Source of the DNA: Runella sp. MFBS21 | GTDB taxonomy: Bacteria; Bacteroidota; Bacteroidia; Cytophagales; Spirosomataceae | DNA: 64,000 nucleotides | NCBI RefSeq assembly: GCF_029433105.1 | Contig: NZ_JARNTW010000001.1 | Coordinates: forward strand, 1-64,000 | Direction: 5' to 3' | Part shown: one piece after another, positions 6,921 to 17,400 of the stretch | Numbering within the stretch: the first letter of the stretch is position 1 | Layout of the letters: every line of letters begins with the position of its first letter | Notes under the pieces: model-generated | What the model was told of the DNA's origin: nothing | Database searches by the model: none | Seen by the model: only the letters and a program-made list of their open reading frames with translations | Position numbers and translations under genes: made by a program

Positions 6921-9512
6921 TTATTCCGATTTCAATGTTTTGGCAGGATTGGTTTGTACCGCCCGCCATGAAAAATAACCCACGATAGCCAACGAAACGC
7001 CCAGAACCAGTAAAAGAAGAAACGCCATCGTAAAATAGCTAACGCCGTTGTGGAATACAAGGTAACTATTCATGTACAGCCCTACCGCAACTCCCAGCGG
7101 AACTGCAATGATAGCCGCAATGCTGAGAAGTTTAATAAAATCGGCGGCCATCAGTCTCATCACTTCTTCCGCAGTGGCTCCAATTACTTTGCGGATGCCA
7201 ATTTCTTTGGTTCGCTTCTCTAAACTGTACGTCAGAATGCCAATAAGCCCCAAAATAGCTACCACAAAAATGACAATGCTCTGCATACCCGCAAACTGCA
7301 TGTCTTCGTAGGGATAATAACGCTCATACATGTCGGTATCAAGCCACGACGCATTCATTTCGACGTACGGATGGTGTTTTTTCCAAAGCGAGGCCAAGGT
7401 AGCTTCCAAAGATGCTCGGTCGGTGGCGGGCGACGTCTTCACACACATCACCCTAAATGCCGCAGGCTGGTACTGAAACACGACGGGTTCGATTTTGTGT
7501 TCATAATCGTAGTGACAAAAATTGGCCACCACGCCAACAATCGTTGCCGAAACGGTATCGTTCAAAACGATGAGTTTGCCAATCGCCTCTTGGTCAGCCC
7601 CTAAGTGCAAATGCTCTACCGCTTTTTGATTCACTACCACCATGGGCAAAGCCATTTCGGACTTACTTTCGGGCAGGTTTTTGCCAGCTACTATTCTTAA
7701 CCCCATGTTGTCGATAAACTGGCGGTCAGCCGCGTAAAAAAACGCGGGCTTTGGGGCGTCATTTTTAGTGTTTTTTATTTCGATGTAAGGCGGAGTATTG
7801 CCAAAACTCAGCGACGTGTAGCCGATTTTTTCCACTTCTTTGACGGTGCTTACCTCCGCCGCAAAGCGTTCGCTAGGCGTTCCTGTCAGGTGAATGTTTA
7901 GTCTATTTTCGCGCTGGTAATTTTCGTTATCATTGGCCATGTATTCTATTTGGTGGTAGGCGTGCCCAATGAAGAAAATATACACCAGTGCAATCGTAAA
8001 CTGAACAATTATCAGCGATTTACGAAAACCGATTTTACCAAAACTCGCGGGCGAAATAGTGCCTTTTAGTACTTTGACAGGCTGGTAGGACGACAATACG
8101 AGGCTAGGGGAAGCCCCCGCAACAATTCCCAAAACGAAGTTAAAGGCCAAAAACAGCAAGATAAGGTATTCCCAGTGGTCAATCTCCCACGTAAGCCACG
8201 AAACGTGAATAAATGTTTTTATCATCCACAGTAAAAACAAACCCATGCCAAGTGCGAGGTACGAAATCAGCACCGATTCGGTCAAAAACTGAAAAATGAT
8301 TTGCGACTTGGTCGCTCCCGCTACTTTTCTCACGCCTACTTCACGGCTTCGGTTCATCGAACGAGCCAGCGTAAGGTTGATGTAGTTTAAGGCTGCGAGA
8401 ACAAGAATAATTAACTGAAACCCAAAATTGATGTAAATACTGCGAACGTCTTGAACGTAGGGGTCATTTTTCAATTCTTTTTCCGAAGGTGAAATCTCGG
8501 CCAAGGCTTGTGCCTGAAAAGCCAAACCCTTTCCCGCCGCTGCGTCCAGTAATTTGTTGACTTCGCTCGAAGTTGCGCCCAATTGTTTGTTAAATGACGC
8601 GATGCTCCGCCCTTTCGATAGTTTGACAAAGGTATGGGCATTTAATTCCGACCATTCTTTTGCTTTATCACTACCGTTCGAGTACCCCGCTAAAGGCACC
8701 AGCACATCGGTTCTGAACTGCGTTTTTTGCTGGTTAAAAGGCTTGAGAACGCCTACTACTTTAAAACCACCGTAGGTAGGGTGTTCCAAAATGCGTCCGA
8801 TTGGATTTACTTCTTTAAAAAACCATTCGGCGGTTTCGTGGGTAAGCACCACGGTATTGGCTTCTACGGGATAGCTACCTTTTTCCAAAGGAAAATGAAA
8901 GACTTGAAAAAAGGCCGCGTCGGCGTAAATCGCCCGTACGTTTTTTGTTTTGATTCCACTGCTCAACACCCATTTAGAATCACGTACAAGCGTCGTGGAT
9001 TGTTCGACACCCACCCATTTTTCCTTGATGTATTTCCCCAACGCTACGGGACTTGACGCCCAGTGCGTCATTTCTCCATCTTGTTGCTTTTCATCGGTGA
9101 TAATTCGGACGATGCGGTCGCTGTCTTGGTGAAAATTGTCGTATTCGTAATAGGAAACGATTTGAATCAACGCCATTAACGCCGACGGCAACGCAAGACT
9201 CAGGCCAAGCAGATTGATAAAAGAAAACAATTTGTATTTCAGCGCATTACGAAAAGCGATTTTGAAATAATTACGTATCATCGTTGGACTGTATAAATAG
9301 GTTGTGGGATACTGAGACCGTTTGTTTTGGGCAAAAGGCCGTAAAAGTTTGATGGCATTGAAGGTATATTTCCAATCGGCTTTGCGCTCGCCAACAGTAG
9401 CTACCCAATGGTTGTATAATTCCAATAAATCACCTTCTAGTTCTTCCGAAGTGTTGGGGTCGGCCCACCATCTCAGCAGTGTTCTGGCCCAGCGCGGTGG
9501 TGTGTGCGCCAT
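6921..9512 (-). CDS. FtsX/MacB-type permease with N-terminal prefix domain (PadR1 unit, gene 5)
   Basis: 863 residues. Residues 1-75 are a cytoplasmic prefix (PPRWARTLLRWWADPNTSEE, then EGDLLELYNHW). Next come MIRNYFKIAFRN and TM1 (~95-120), a large periplasmic MacB-like domain, a first FtsX repeat (TM2 ~365-385, signature SREVGVRKVAGA 389-400, TM3, TM4 to ~470), TM5 (~498-517), a second periplasmic domain, and a second FtsX repeat (TM6 ~745-765, KRTKEIGIRKVIGA 767-780, TM7-8 to ~850). Family members couple ATPase action to periplasmic work, but no ATPase gene is nearby. This is the most diverged permease of the unit and ends NPAKTLKSE instead of NPVKSLKSE. Its ATG follows directly on the TAA of the gene upstream, so translation is probably coupled. 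Substrate unknown. Confidence 0.9.
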   Translation of the reverse strand: MAHTPPRWARTLLRWWADPNTSEELEGDLLELYNHWVATVGERKADWKYTFNAIKLLRPFAQNKRSQYPTTYLYSPTMIRNYFKIAFRNALKYKLFSFINLLGLSLALPSALMALIQIVSYYEYDNFHQDSDRIVRIITDEKQQDGEMTHWASSPVALGKYIKEKWVGVEQSTTLVRDSKWVLSSGIKTKNVRAIYADAAFFQVFHFPLEKGSYPVEANTVVLTHETAEWFFKEVNPIGRILEHPTYGGFKVVGVLKPFNQQKTQFRTDVLVPLAGYSNGSDKAKEWSELNAHTFVKLSKGRSIASFNKQLGATSSEVNKLLDAAAGKGLAFQAQALAEISPSEKELKNDPYVQDVRSIYINFGFQLIILVLAALNYINLTLARSMNRSREVGVRKVAGATKSQIIFQFLTESVLISYLALGMGLFLLWMIKTFIHVSWLTWEIDHWEYLILLFLAFNFVLGIVAGASPSLVLSSYQPVKVLKGTISPASFGKIGFRKSLIIVQFTIALVYIFFIGHAYHQIEYMANDNENYQRENRLNIHLTGTPSERFAAEVSTVKEVEKIGYTSLSFGNTPPYIEIKNTKNDAPKPAFFYAADRQFIDNMGLRIVAGKNLPESKSEMALPMVVVNQKAVEHLHLGADQEAIGKLIVLNDTVSATIVGVVANFCHYDYEHKIEPVVFQYQPAAFRVMCVKTSPATDRASLEATLASLWKKHHPYVEMNASWLDTDMYERYYPYEDMQFAGMQSIVIFVVAILGLIGILTYSLEKRTKEIGIRKVIGATAEEVMRLMAADFIKLLSIAAIIAVPLGVAVGLYMNSYLVFHNGVSYFTMAFLLLLVLGVSLAIVGYFSWRAVQTNPAKTLKSE

Positions 9513-12131
9513 TTACTCCGATTTTAAGGATTTTACGGGGTTAACTAACGCCGCTTTGATGGATTGAAATGCAACTGTCAACAGGGCAATTCCAACTACC
9601 ATTAGACCCGCTACAGCAAATACCCACCATTGCAATTCAATCCGATATTCAAAATCTTGAAGCCATTGATTCATAGCATACCAAGCAAGCGGTGTGGCAA
9701 TGACAATACCGATAAGTACGAGTTTGAGAAAACTGCCAGACAATAAAACCACTAAGTTGGGCACAGAAGCCCCCAATACTTTCCGAATACCGATTTCTTT
9801 GGTTCGCAATTTCGACTCGTGCGCTACCACCCCAAATAACCCCAAACAGGAAATAATAATGGCCAAGCCCGAGAAAGCATTCAGAATCTGACTCATGGTG
9901 TCTTCTTTTTTGTAAAGCGTAGCCATTCGTTCATCCAAAAAGGTATAACTAAACATCGTATTAGGCGCCACTTTTTCTACCGTAGTTTTCAGATAATGGA
10001 TGGTTTGTGGAATGTTACCTGCGGCAATTTTAACCAATATATTTCCCGTCCAGGCGGGTTTGTATTCCAATACCAATGGCTCTACTCGGCTGTGAAGAGA
10101 AGCAAAATTATAGTCTTTCACTACCCCTACAACTTTCCCCTGCACGCCCATTGAGTGATTTACGATGATTGCTCCTACTGGATTTTTTAATTCCAATATT
10201 TTGGCGGCTTTTTCATTGATAATGAACGTAGCGGAGTCGTTGAATTGGCGTGAAAAATTACGCCCTTCTTTCAAGGGAATATTCAATACCGTTAAAAAAT
10301 CTTCATCAATGCGACTCACTTTAAAAGAGGGAAACTCCTTGCCAGCAGGAGGGTTCAGCGGCGTAATTCCCTCGACACTTAAATCATCCCCAATCAAATT
10401 GGAAGATTGGCCTACGGCTGCAACGTTGGGATTGCGCGTCAGTTCATTTTTGAAAACCGCTGAATTAGCCAATACCTTTTCTTTTAAATTGCCATAGAGT
10501 TTTATTGCAATTACTTGTTCTTTGTCAAAGCCTAACTCTTTGTTTTTGAACAAGTTCATTTGCTGATAAATCAAAATCGTAGAGCTAATCAAAAAGCCAG
10601 AAACTACAAATTGCAATACAATGAGGCTTTTTCGCAATACCGTTGCTGATGATTTGGGGAGCTTATCCGATTTTAGCGATGCAATTGGGTCAAATTTTGA
10701 GATAAACAGAGCTGGAAACAAGCCCGACAACAACCCCACGAATAAAATCATCGCAATCATTATCAACAAGTTAGCAGGTTGAAGAATTTCCCAACCCGAA
10801 AGTTGTTTGCCCGCCATTGAATTATAAAACGGAATGACAAGGCGATAGAGACAAATCGCAATCAGTCCCGAAAGGATGATTAAAATAAACGCTTCACCCA
10901 AAAACTGTGTCACCACCTGTGCCTTTTTAGCACCCAACGCCTTCCGCATTCCAACTTCTTTGGCGCGTTTGAGTGCCTGGGTAGTAAAAAGATTAATGAA
11001 ATTAACACAAGCAATAATTAGAATCAGAATTTCAACAGCAATGAAAATATAGACATACAAAATACTGCTGTTTGGTCCCATTTCTTGAATCAAATTGGAA
11101 GTAAGGTGAATGTCGGTCAGTGGCTGAAGGCGAGCTGTACTGGCAAATTCGGCTACTTTTTTCTTCTCTTCGTCGCCGTTGGGTTGATAAAATTTAACGT
11201 AAAAGTCGTTCAGCCGTTTTTCTATTTTCTGGGCGTCTTTTGCGTCTTTGAGCAAAATATAAGTCCAGCCAAACATCCAACCCCTACTGCTCGTCCAGTC
11301 TGGGGAAGCTTGTTGGTAAAACGTAGGCATCGAAACCAAATAATCAAACTTGAGATGGCTATTATTGGGCAGATTATCAACGACAGCCCGTACCCACAAA
11401 TCTTCTTTGCTATCAAATGTCAATTTTTGGCCAACTGGATTTTGAGCTCCAAAGAATTTTTCCGCCGTTTGTTTCGTAATCACCACCGCTTCAGGCTCTT
11501 GCAATGCTTTGAAAGGATTACCACTGATGGGTTTTAAGTCAAAAACAGTCACTACAGAAGAATCTGCATAATAACCCGACGTTTCGGCTTGTTTGTCGGG
11601 GCCGTTGTTGGTGATTTGTGAACCTCTGCTAGAAAAACGAACGGCATCTTGAATCTCAGGAAAGAAGTTCATCATTTCTCTCGCCAATGGAGGTTGCGAT
11701 TTTGACCATTCGGTGGTAACCATTCGGAAGATACGCTCGTGCTTCGGAAAGTCTTTTTCATAGCTCAATTCTTCTTTGATGTGTAGCGTCAGTAGCAAAC
11801 CGCAGGAGAGCCCAAGGGCCAAGCCGATAAGGTTGAACGAGCTATAAACCTTCTGTTTGAGGAGGTTACGAAAAGCGATTTTGAAATAGTTACGTATCAT
11901 CGTTGGACTGTATAAATAGGTTGTGGGATAATCAGATCGTTTGTCTTTGGCAAATGGGCGTAAAAGTTTGATGGCATTCAAGGTATATTTCCAATTGGCT
12001 TTGCGTTCGCCAACGGTAGCTACCCAATGGTTATATAATTCCAATAAATCACCTTCTACCTCCTCAGAAGTGTTGGGGTCGGCCCACCATCTCAGCAGTG
12101 TTCTGGCCCAGCGCGGTGGTGTGTGCGACAT
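9513..12131 (-). CDS. FtsX/MacB-type permease with prefix domain (PadR1 unit, gene 4)
   Basis: 872 residues. The prefix (1-78) is almost identical to that of the downstream gene, but the body differs: TM1 follows LKQKVYSSFNLIGLALGL (~98-120), and the first FtsX signature is KRAKEVGMRKALGA (388-401) within TTQALKRAKEV. The second is RTKEIGIRKVLGASVPN near residue 760, and the C-terminus is NPVKSLKSE. Near-identity of prefix and C-terminus with divergent periplasmic domains suggests exchange or selection at the ends. The stop is directly followed by the next ATG, and its own ATG directly follows the stop of the gene upstream (12132). No cognate ATPase is encoded here. Confidence 0.9.
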   Translation of the reverse strand: MSHTPPRWARTLLRWWADPNTSEEVEGDLLELYNHWVATVGERKANWKYTLNAIKLLRPFAKDKRSDYPTTYLYSPTMIRNYFKIAFRNLLKQKVYSSFNLIGLALGLSCGLLLTLHIKEELSYEKDFPKHERIFRMVTTEWSKSQPPLAREMMNFFPEIQDAVRFSSRGSQITNNGPDKQAETSGYYADSSVVTVFDLKPISGNPFKALQEPEAVVITKQTAEKFFGAQNPVGQKLTFDSKEDLWVRAVVDNLPNNSHLKFDYLVSMPTFYQQASPDWTSSRGWMFGWTYILLKDAKDAQKIEKRLNDFYVKFYQPNGDEEKKKVAEFASTARLQPLTDIHLTSNLIQEMGPNSSILYVYIFIAVEILILIIACVNFINLFTTQALKRAKEVGMRKALGAKKAQVVTQFLGEAFILIILSGLIAICLYRLVIPFYNSMAGKQLSGWEILQPANLLIMIAMILFVGLLSGLFPALFISKFDPIASLKSDKLPKSSATVLRKSLIVLQFVVSGFLISSTILIYQQMNLFKNKELGFDKEQVIAIKLYGNLKEKVLANSAVFKNELTRNPNVAAVGQSSNLIGDDLSVEGITPLNPPAGKEFPSFKVSRIDEDFLTVLNIPLKEGRNFSRQFNDSATFIINEKAAKILELKNPVGAIIVNHSMGVQGKVVGVVKDYNFASLHSRVEPLVLEYKPAWTGNILVKIAAGNIPQTIHYLKTTVEKVAPNTMFSYTFLDERMATLYKKEDTMSQILNAFSGLAIIISCLGLFGVVAHESKLRTKEIGIRKVLGASVPNLVVLLSGSFLKLVLIGIVIATPLAWYAMNQWLQDFEYRIELQWWVFAVAGLMVVGIALLTVAFQSIKAALVNPVKSLKSE

Positions 12132-14744
12132 TTATTCCGATTTTAAGGATTTGACGGGATTTACTGTGGCAGCTTTGATAGCTTGATAGCTCACCGTTAG
12201 GAGCGCGATACCGACGGCCAAGATGGCCGTTACCACAAAAATCCACCATGAAACCTCGGTACGATAACTGTATTGTTGCAACCAGCCATTGGCAAAATAA
12301 TACGCGACGGGCGAAGCAATGATAAGCGAAACCATTACCAATCCGATAAATTCTTTCGAGAGCAAGCCCCAAAGATTTGGAACAGATGCCCCCAACACTT
12401 TACGAATCCCGATTTCTTTGGTGCGTTGTTCAGCCACAAAACTTGCCAATCCGAATAGTCCTAAACACGAAATAAAAATGGCTAAAACCGCAAATAGCCC
12501 CGAGAGCGTTTTGAGCCGTTGCTCATTTTCAAACTGACTGGCGTATTCTTGGTCTATAAATTGATAATCAAATGGATACGCTGCATTGAATTTTTTAAAA
12601 ATCTGCTCGATAGTCGCAAGGTTGTCTGCGGTAGTATGATTAGGATTGAGTTTAATGTGCATCGTATTAAACCACGCCCCTGGGCCTTCAATCACTGTAG
12701 GAGGTATATCTTCGTAAGGTGACCCCGTTAGATAATCTTTCACTACTCCCACCACTTTCCACTGCGTTTTTCCAGATTTACTAAACAGGAGTTGACCAAT
12801 TGGGTTTTGAAAGCCCATCAACTTAACCGCCGTTTCGTTCAAAAGCACCGAAAAACTATCCGTAGGGTATTTCGTAATATCAATGTCTCGCCCTTCTATC
12901 AACTGTAGCCCTGCGGTTTTAACAAAGTCTGCATCGGCACTGAATAACGTAAGGGCGGTATTAGTGTCTTTAGGGGCTTCACCAGCCCAGCGTAACCCCC
13001 ACGTACGTGAGCCACTTTCCGTGAGTCGGTTCATGGTTTTGGTCACCGAGGCGGCACTGCCTGAACGGAGCAATTCCTGCTTGAGCAACGCATAGTTTTT
13101 ATCAATATCACCCACAAATGGAACGTGAATCAAGTTGTTTTTTGAATACCCCATTGCCCTATTCTGCGCGTGTTGTATCTGGTTTCTCACCACCAAAGTA
13201 GAAATGATGAGCAAAATAGCAAATGTAAACTGCGTCACTACTAACAACTTACGCGGCGACACAGCGGCTTGGCTTTTTTTGAATTGTTTTTTAAAAATTC
13301 CAATGGGGTTAAAAGACGACAAGTAAAACGCAGGATAACTCCCTGCCAACAAACTTGTGAATACCAAAAAGGCCAGTACCCAAACCCAATATGAAACATT
13401 GGAATAGGGAATGATGAGTTCGGTATTGATGAGCGTATTGAAAGATGGTAACGCCAATTGGACCACCAACAAAGCAAGAAGACCTGCAATGCCCGCTGTC
13501 ATGAAGGCTTCCATCATAAATTGGCCCACGAGCAGCCCTTTTCCTGCCCCTGCCGCTTTCCGAATCCCCACTTCTTTGGCACGTTTTTCGGAACGAGCCG
13601 TGCTGAGGTTCATAAAATTGATGCAGGCAATCAACAAAATAAAAGCAGCAATCAATCCAAACATTCTCACCATTTCAATGCGACCACCGACCGATTGCCC
13701 ATTTTTAAATTCATCGTACAAATGCCAGCGGTCGAGTGGAAATACAAAATGAGTCCAAACATCGTTGCGCCCTGCGTTGCGCCGTGTTAAGTCTTTGATT
13801 TTTGCGTCAAAAGCCGCCACATTGGTGTTAGGTTTTAAGAGCAGATACGTTGGTGTATTGTTACTGAGCCAGCTTTCATTGATCGACCCGTCGCCGCGTT
13901 TTTTTAGGTAATCCCAAGGCAGTAGGTACTCAAAATGAAAGTCCGTATTGGAAGGTAAATCCTTCAAGACACCTGTCACCGTAAAATTGTCAGATTCATC
14001 AATTTTAAGAGTTTTGTTTAGCGCCTCTTCGGTTCCAAAAAGCTTTTTAGCCAACTTTTCGGTAATGACAATGGAGTTTGGATGAACTAACTGCTTCATT
14101 TCTCCACCTTGCAGCAGAGGAAAACTAAATAATTGAAAAAAATCAGGGTCAACAATGTTTCCTTCAACCCCTGAGATGCTTTTATCGTTGGCTGTAATCA
14201 AAAAACTGTTGGTTCCCTTCACGCGAGCAAAGGCTTCTACTTCGGGATACTCCTTTTTTAGGGTTGGCCCTAGCGGTTGCGACGTCACAGGAATGGCATA
14301 CGCTTCCCCATCAACGTTGGCCGCTAGACCATATACTTGGTAAATACGGTCTTTGTTTGTGTGAAAAGTATCAAAACTGACCTCATTTTGCAACCACAAT
14401 GCTATCAAGCACGTACCCGCCATGCCGATGGCCAAGCCAGTAATATTGATAAAAGAAATGCCTTTTCCTGCGACCAAATTTCGCCAGGCGATTTTGAAAT
14501 AGTTACGTATCATCGTTGGACTGTATAAATAGGTTCTTGGATACTGAGACCGTTTGTCTTTGGCAAAAGGCCGTAATAGTTTCAACACATTCAAGGTATA
14601 TTTCCAATTGGCGCTTCGCTGGCCAAAAGTCGCTACCCAATAGTTGTATAATTCCAATAAATCACCTTCTACTTCTTCGGAAGTGTTGGGGTCGGCCCAC
14701 CATTTGAGCAGTGTCCTGACCCAGCGCGGTGGCGTGTGCTGCAT
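12132..14744 (-). CDS. FtsX/MacB-type permease with prefix domain (PadR1 unit, gene 3)
   Basis: 870 residues starting MQHTPPRWVRTLLKWW. The prefix has the unit-specific PNTSEEVEGDLLELYNYW and GQRSANWKYTLN. TM1 lies at about residues 95-118. The first FtsX repeat carries STARSEKRAKEVGIRKAAGA and the second EQRTKEIGIRKVLGASVPN, each followed by paired membrane segments. The first periplasmic part contains a DLPSNTDFHFEYLLPW stretch typical of the MacB core domain of Bacteroidota. Thirteen nt separate it from the gene upstream. Likely part of a multi-permease envelope complex; cargo unknown. Confidence 0.9.
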   Translation of the reverse strand: MQHTPPRWVRTLLKWWADPNTSEEVEGDLLELYNYWVATFGQRSANWKYTLNVLKLLRPFAKDKRSQYPRTYLYSPTMIRNYFKIAWRNLVAGKGISFINITGLAIGMAGTCLIALWLQNEVSFDTFHTNKDRIYQVYGLAANVDGEAYAIPVTSQPLGPTLKKEYPEVEAFARVKGTNSFLITANDKSISGVEGNIVDPDFFQLFSFPLLQGGEMKQLVHPNSIVITEKLAKKLFGTEEALNKTLKIDESDNFTVTGVLKDLPSNTDFHFEYLLPWDYLKKRGDGSINESWLSNNTPTYLLLKPNTNVAAFDAKIKDLTRRNAGRNDVWTHFVFPLDRWHLYDEFKNGQSVGGRIEMVRMFGLIAAFILLIACINFMNLSTARSEKRAKEVGIRKAAGAGKGLLVGQFMMEAFMTAGIAGLLALLVVQLALPSFNTLINTELIIPYSNVSYWVWVLAFLVFTSLLAGSYPAFYLSSFNPIGIFKKQFKKSQAAVSPRKLLVVTQFTFAILLIISTLVVRNQIQHAQNRAMGYSKNNLIHVPFVGDIDKNYALLKQELLRSGSAASVTKTMNRLTESGSRTWGLRWAGEAPKDTNTALTLFSADADFVKTAGLQLIEGRDIDITKYPTDSFSVLLNETAVKLMGFQNPIGQLLFSKSGKTQWKVVGVVKDYLTGSPYEDIPPTVIEGPGAWFNTMHIKLNPNHTTADNLATIEQIFKKFNAAYPFDYQFIDQEYASQFENEQRLKTLSGLFAVLAIFISCLGLFGLASFVAEQRTKEIGIRKVLGASVPNLWGLLSKEFIGLVMVSLIIASPVAYYFANGWLQQYSYRTEVSWWIFVVTAILAVGIALLTVSYQAIKAATVNPVKSLKSE

Positions 14745-14757
14745 AAATGGGCGGTGC

Positions 14758-17400
14758 TTATTCTGATTTTAAGGATTGCACGGGGTTCATCAGAGCCGCT
14801 TTGATAGCTTGAAAACTAACCGTCAATAATGTGATTATCAACGCGCCTACGCCTGCTGCTGCAAAAATCCACCACGAAATTTCCGTTCGATAGGTATATT
14901 TTTGCAACCACTCGTTCATGAAATAGTAGGCTATAGGAGCCGCGATGACGCAGGCAATAATCACTAAAATCACGAAATCTTTGGAGAGCATTTGCCAAAC
15001 ATTAGACACACTGGCACCCAATACTTTACGAATCCCGATCTCTTTGGTACGTTGTTCGGCCACGAAAGAGGCTAATCCAAAAAGTCCGAGGCAGGAAATG
15101 AAAATAGCTAAAACCGCGAAGAGCATAGATAACTGACCAATGCGCTGCTCTTGACTGAATTTTTGGCTATAGACATCATCGACAAATTTATAATCAAACG
15201 GGGCGGAGGGGACGAGCTTTCTGAAAACTGTTTCAATTTTAGCCAAAGCTTCGGTTGTGCCAACCGTGGGTTTGATCCTGATTGTCATTTGGCTCGAAAC
15301 TTTGCGGGAATCTAAAAAGTAAAATGTACCGTTGATAGGCTCATAGGGTGACTGAATGACCATGTCTTTGGTAACTCCCACAATTTGCCAAACAAACTTT
15401 CCATCTTCGGTTTTAATGTATTCGCCTATCGGATTTTTCAACCCAATGTATTTGGCAGCCGCTTCATTCAGAATCACCCCTGCCGAATCTGATTTGTATT
15501 CGTCCGAAAAATCGCGTCCAGCGATTATTTTCCAGTCAATCGTCTTCCCAAAATCAGAAGTTACTCTGATTTTATTAAAACCAGACGGCGTTTCCGGAGC
15601 TTTGTCTTTCCAGGTAAATCCGCTCGACCTATTCCAGATGGATGTCAACGGGCTGTTGGAAAGTGCCACGTTTGATACTGCGCCCGTATTCAACAACTCT
15701 CTTTTGAAAACATCGTACTTGTCTTTATAATTAGGGTCATTTAGGCCAATCGTAATCAAGCTTTCTTGATTATAGCCAACTGGGCGGTTTTTCGCGTGTT
15801 GAATTTGCTGGTAAACCACCATGGTTCCGATAATAATGACCACCGAAACCGTAAACTGAACCACCACCAATGCTTTGCGTGGAACCGCTGCAAAACGACC
15901 TGCTTTAAATGTGCCCTTCAGCACTTTGAGGGGTTGAAAAGAAGATAAATATAATGCGGGGTAAATGCCCGTCAAAAGCCCTGTTAGCAAAATAAAAGCA
16001 ATGCTTCCAGCCCAGAAATACCCATTAGTGAATGGTAAAGAAATGGCTTTGTCGGCCAATTCGTTGAACCAACGCAAAGCGAGGATTATTAACCCGCAGG
16101 AAATGACAAACGACAGTAGCACAACCAAGAATGATTCACTAAAAAACTGTCCTATCAACTGCGTACGTAGCGAGCCAACGGCCTTGCGAATACCGACTTC
16201 TTTTGCTCGTTTTTCAGACCGAGCTGTACTTAGATTCATGAAATTGATAGAGGCCAACAACAGCACAGAAATACCGATAATACCAAAGAGCCAAACAAAA
16301 GTAACGCGCCCGCCCGCAGGTCTGCCATCGGTAAAATCGGAATATAAATGCCATTGCGGCATCGAATAGACAAATATTTCTGGCTTGTAGCTTTCCAAAA
16401 GCTTCATAAAATCGGTTGGAACATTTTTAGCATAAAAGTCTTTGAGACCAGCCTGTGCGGTTTCTAAACTTACATTGGGCTGAAGCTCAACATAGATGCC
16501 AAACGAGGTATTACCCCAGAAATTCACATTCTCTTTTACCCATGCGTTTGAAGAAACAAATAAATCCCATGGCGAAAAAAACTGCACTTCGCCGAAGCGT
16601 GAATTTTTAGGCATATCTTCATAAACCCCAGTTACTTTTACATCGATGGCATTATCAATTTTAAGGGATTGATTGATTGGGTCAGTGCTCCCAAAAATAG
16701 CTGCCGCCATTGATTTTGACAATACGATGGAATGAGGGTCTTTCAGGCTTCCATAACTTCCTTTGAGCATCTTCAACGAAAGCATTTCCAATATACCAGG
16801 TTCCACAAAATGGCCTCTCCCGGTCAGATTTTTCTCATTAAGCTTTAATGTGTAGTCGCTTACGGCCCAAGAAACCAGCACCTTAGAAAACAAATGCTTG
16901 TAATTTTCTTTCAACGCCGCTCCCATCGGTATAGGCATGTGTGGACTACCTTCGCTTACGCCAGTGCTGGGCTCGGTCGAAATAGAACGTATTTGCCCGA
17001 TTCTCTCATAATTTCGATGATATTGGTTAAAACTCAATTCATCATAAATCCAAAGTCCTATCAGCATAGCGACGGTCATACCAATGGCCAAGCCTGCGAC
17101 ATTTATAAACGAATACCCCTTGTGTTTGAGAAGGTTACGAAAAGCGATTTTGAAATAGTTACGTATCATCGTTGGACTGTATAAATAGGTTCTTGGAAAC
17201 TGAGACCGTTGGTCTTTGGCAAAAGGCCGTAAAAGTTTGATGGCATTCAAGGTATAGTTCCAATTGGCTTTGCGCTCGCCAACGGTAGCTACCCAATGAT
17301 TGTATAATTCCAATAAATCACCTTCAACTTCTTCGGAAGTGTTGGGGGCGGCCCACCATTTCAGCAGTGTCTTGGCCCAGCGCGGTGGCGTGTGCTGCAT
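14758..17400 (-). CDS. FtsX/MacB-type permease with prefix domain (PadR1 unit, gene 2)
   Basis: 880 residues starting MQHTPPRWAKTLLKWWAAPN. Prefix, TM1 (FINVAGLAIGMTVAMLIGLW), periplasmic domain, first FtsX repeat with KRAKEVGIRKAVGSLRTQ, TM5 with a KALVVVQFTVSVVIIIG-like segment, second periplasmic domain, and second FtsX repeat with EQRTKEIGIRKVLGASVSN. It ends NPVQSLKSE, one residue off the group consensus. The ATG directly follows the stop of the first permease of the unit (17401). Closest in layout to the gene upstream and to the second permease of the PadR2 unit. Confidence 0.9.
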   Translation of the reverse strand: MQHTPPRWAKTLLKWWAAPNTSEEVEGDLLELYNHWVATVGERKANWNYTLNAIKLLRPFAKDQRSQFPRTYLYSPTMIRNYFKIAFRNLLKHKGYSFINVAGLAIGMTVAMLIGLWIYDELSFNQYHRNYERIGQIRSISTEPSTGVSEGSPHMPIPMGAALKENYKHLFSKVLVSWAVSDYTLKLNEKNLTGRGHFVEPGILEMLSLKMLKGSYGSLKDPHSIVLSKSMAAAIFGSTDPINQSLKIDNAIDVKVTGVYEDMPKNSRFGEVQFFSPWDLFVSSNAWVKENVNFWGNTSFGIYVELQPNVSLETAQAGLKDFYAKNVPTDFMKLLESYKPEIFVYSMPQWHLYSDFTDGRPAGGRVTFVWLFGIIGISVLLLASINFMNLSTARSEKRAKEVGIRKAVGSLRTQLIGQFFSESFLVVLLSFVISCGLIILALRWFNELADKAISLPFTNGYFWAGSIAFILLTGLLTGIYPALYLSSFQPLKVLKGTFKAGRFAAVPRKALVVVQFTVSVVIIIGTMVVYQQIQHAKNRPVGYNQESLITIGLNDPNYKDKYDVFKRELLNTGAVSNVALSNSPLTSIWNRSSGFTWKDKAPETPSGFNKIRVTSDFGKTIDWKIIAGRDFSDEYKSDSAGVILNEAAAKYIGLKNPIGEYIKTEDGKFVWQIVGVTKDMVIQSPYEPINGTFYFLDSRKVSSQMTIRIKPTVGTTEALAKIETVFRKLVPSAPFDYKFVDDVYSQKFSQEQRIGQLSMLFAVLAIFISCLGLFGLASFVAEQRTKEIGIRKVLGASVSNVWQMLSKDFVILVIIACVIAAPIAYYFMNEWLQKYTYRTEISWWIFAAAGVGALIITLLTVSFQAIKAALMNPVQSLKSE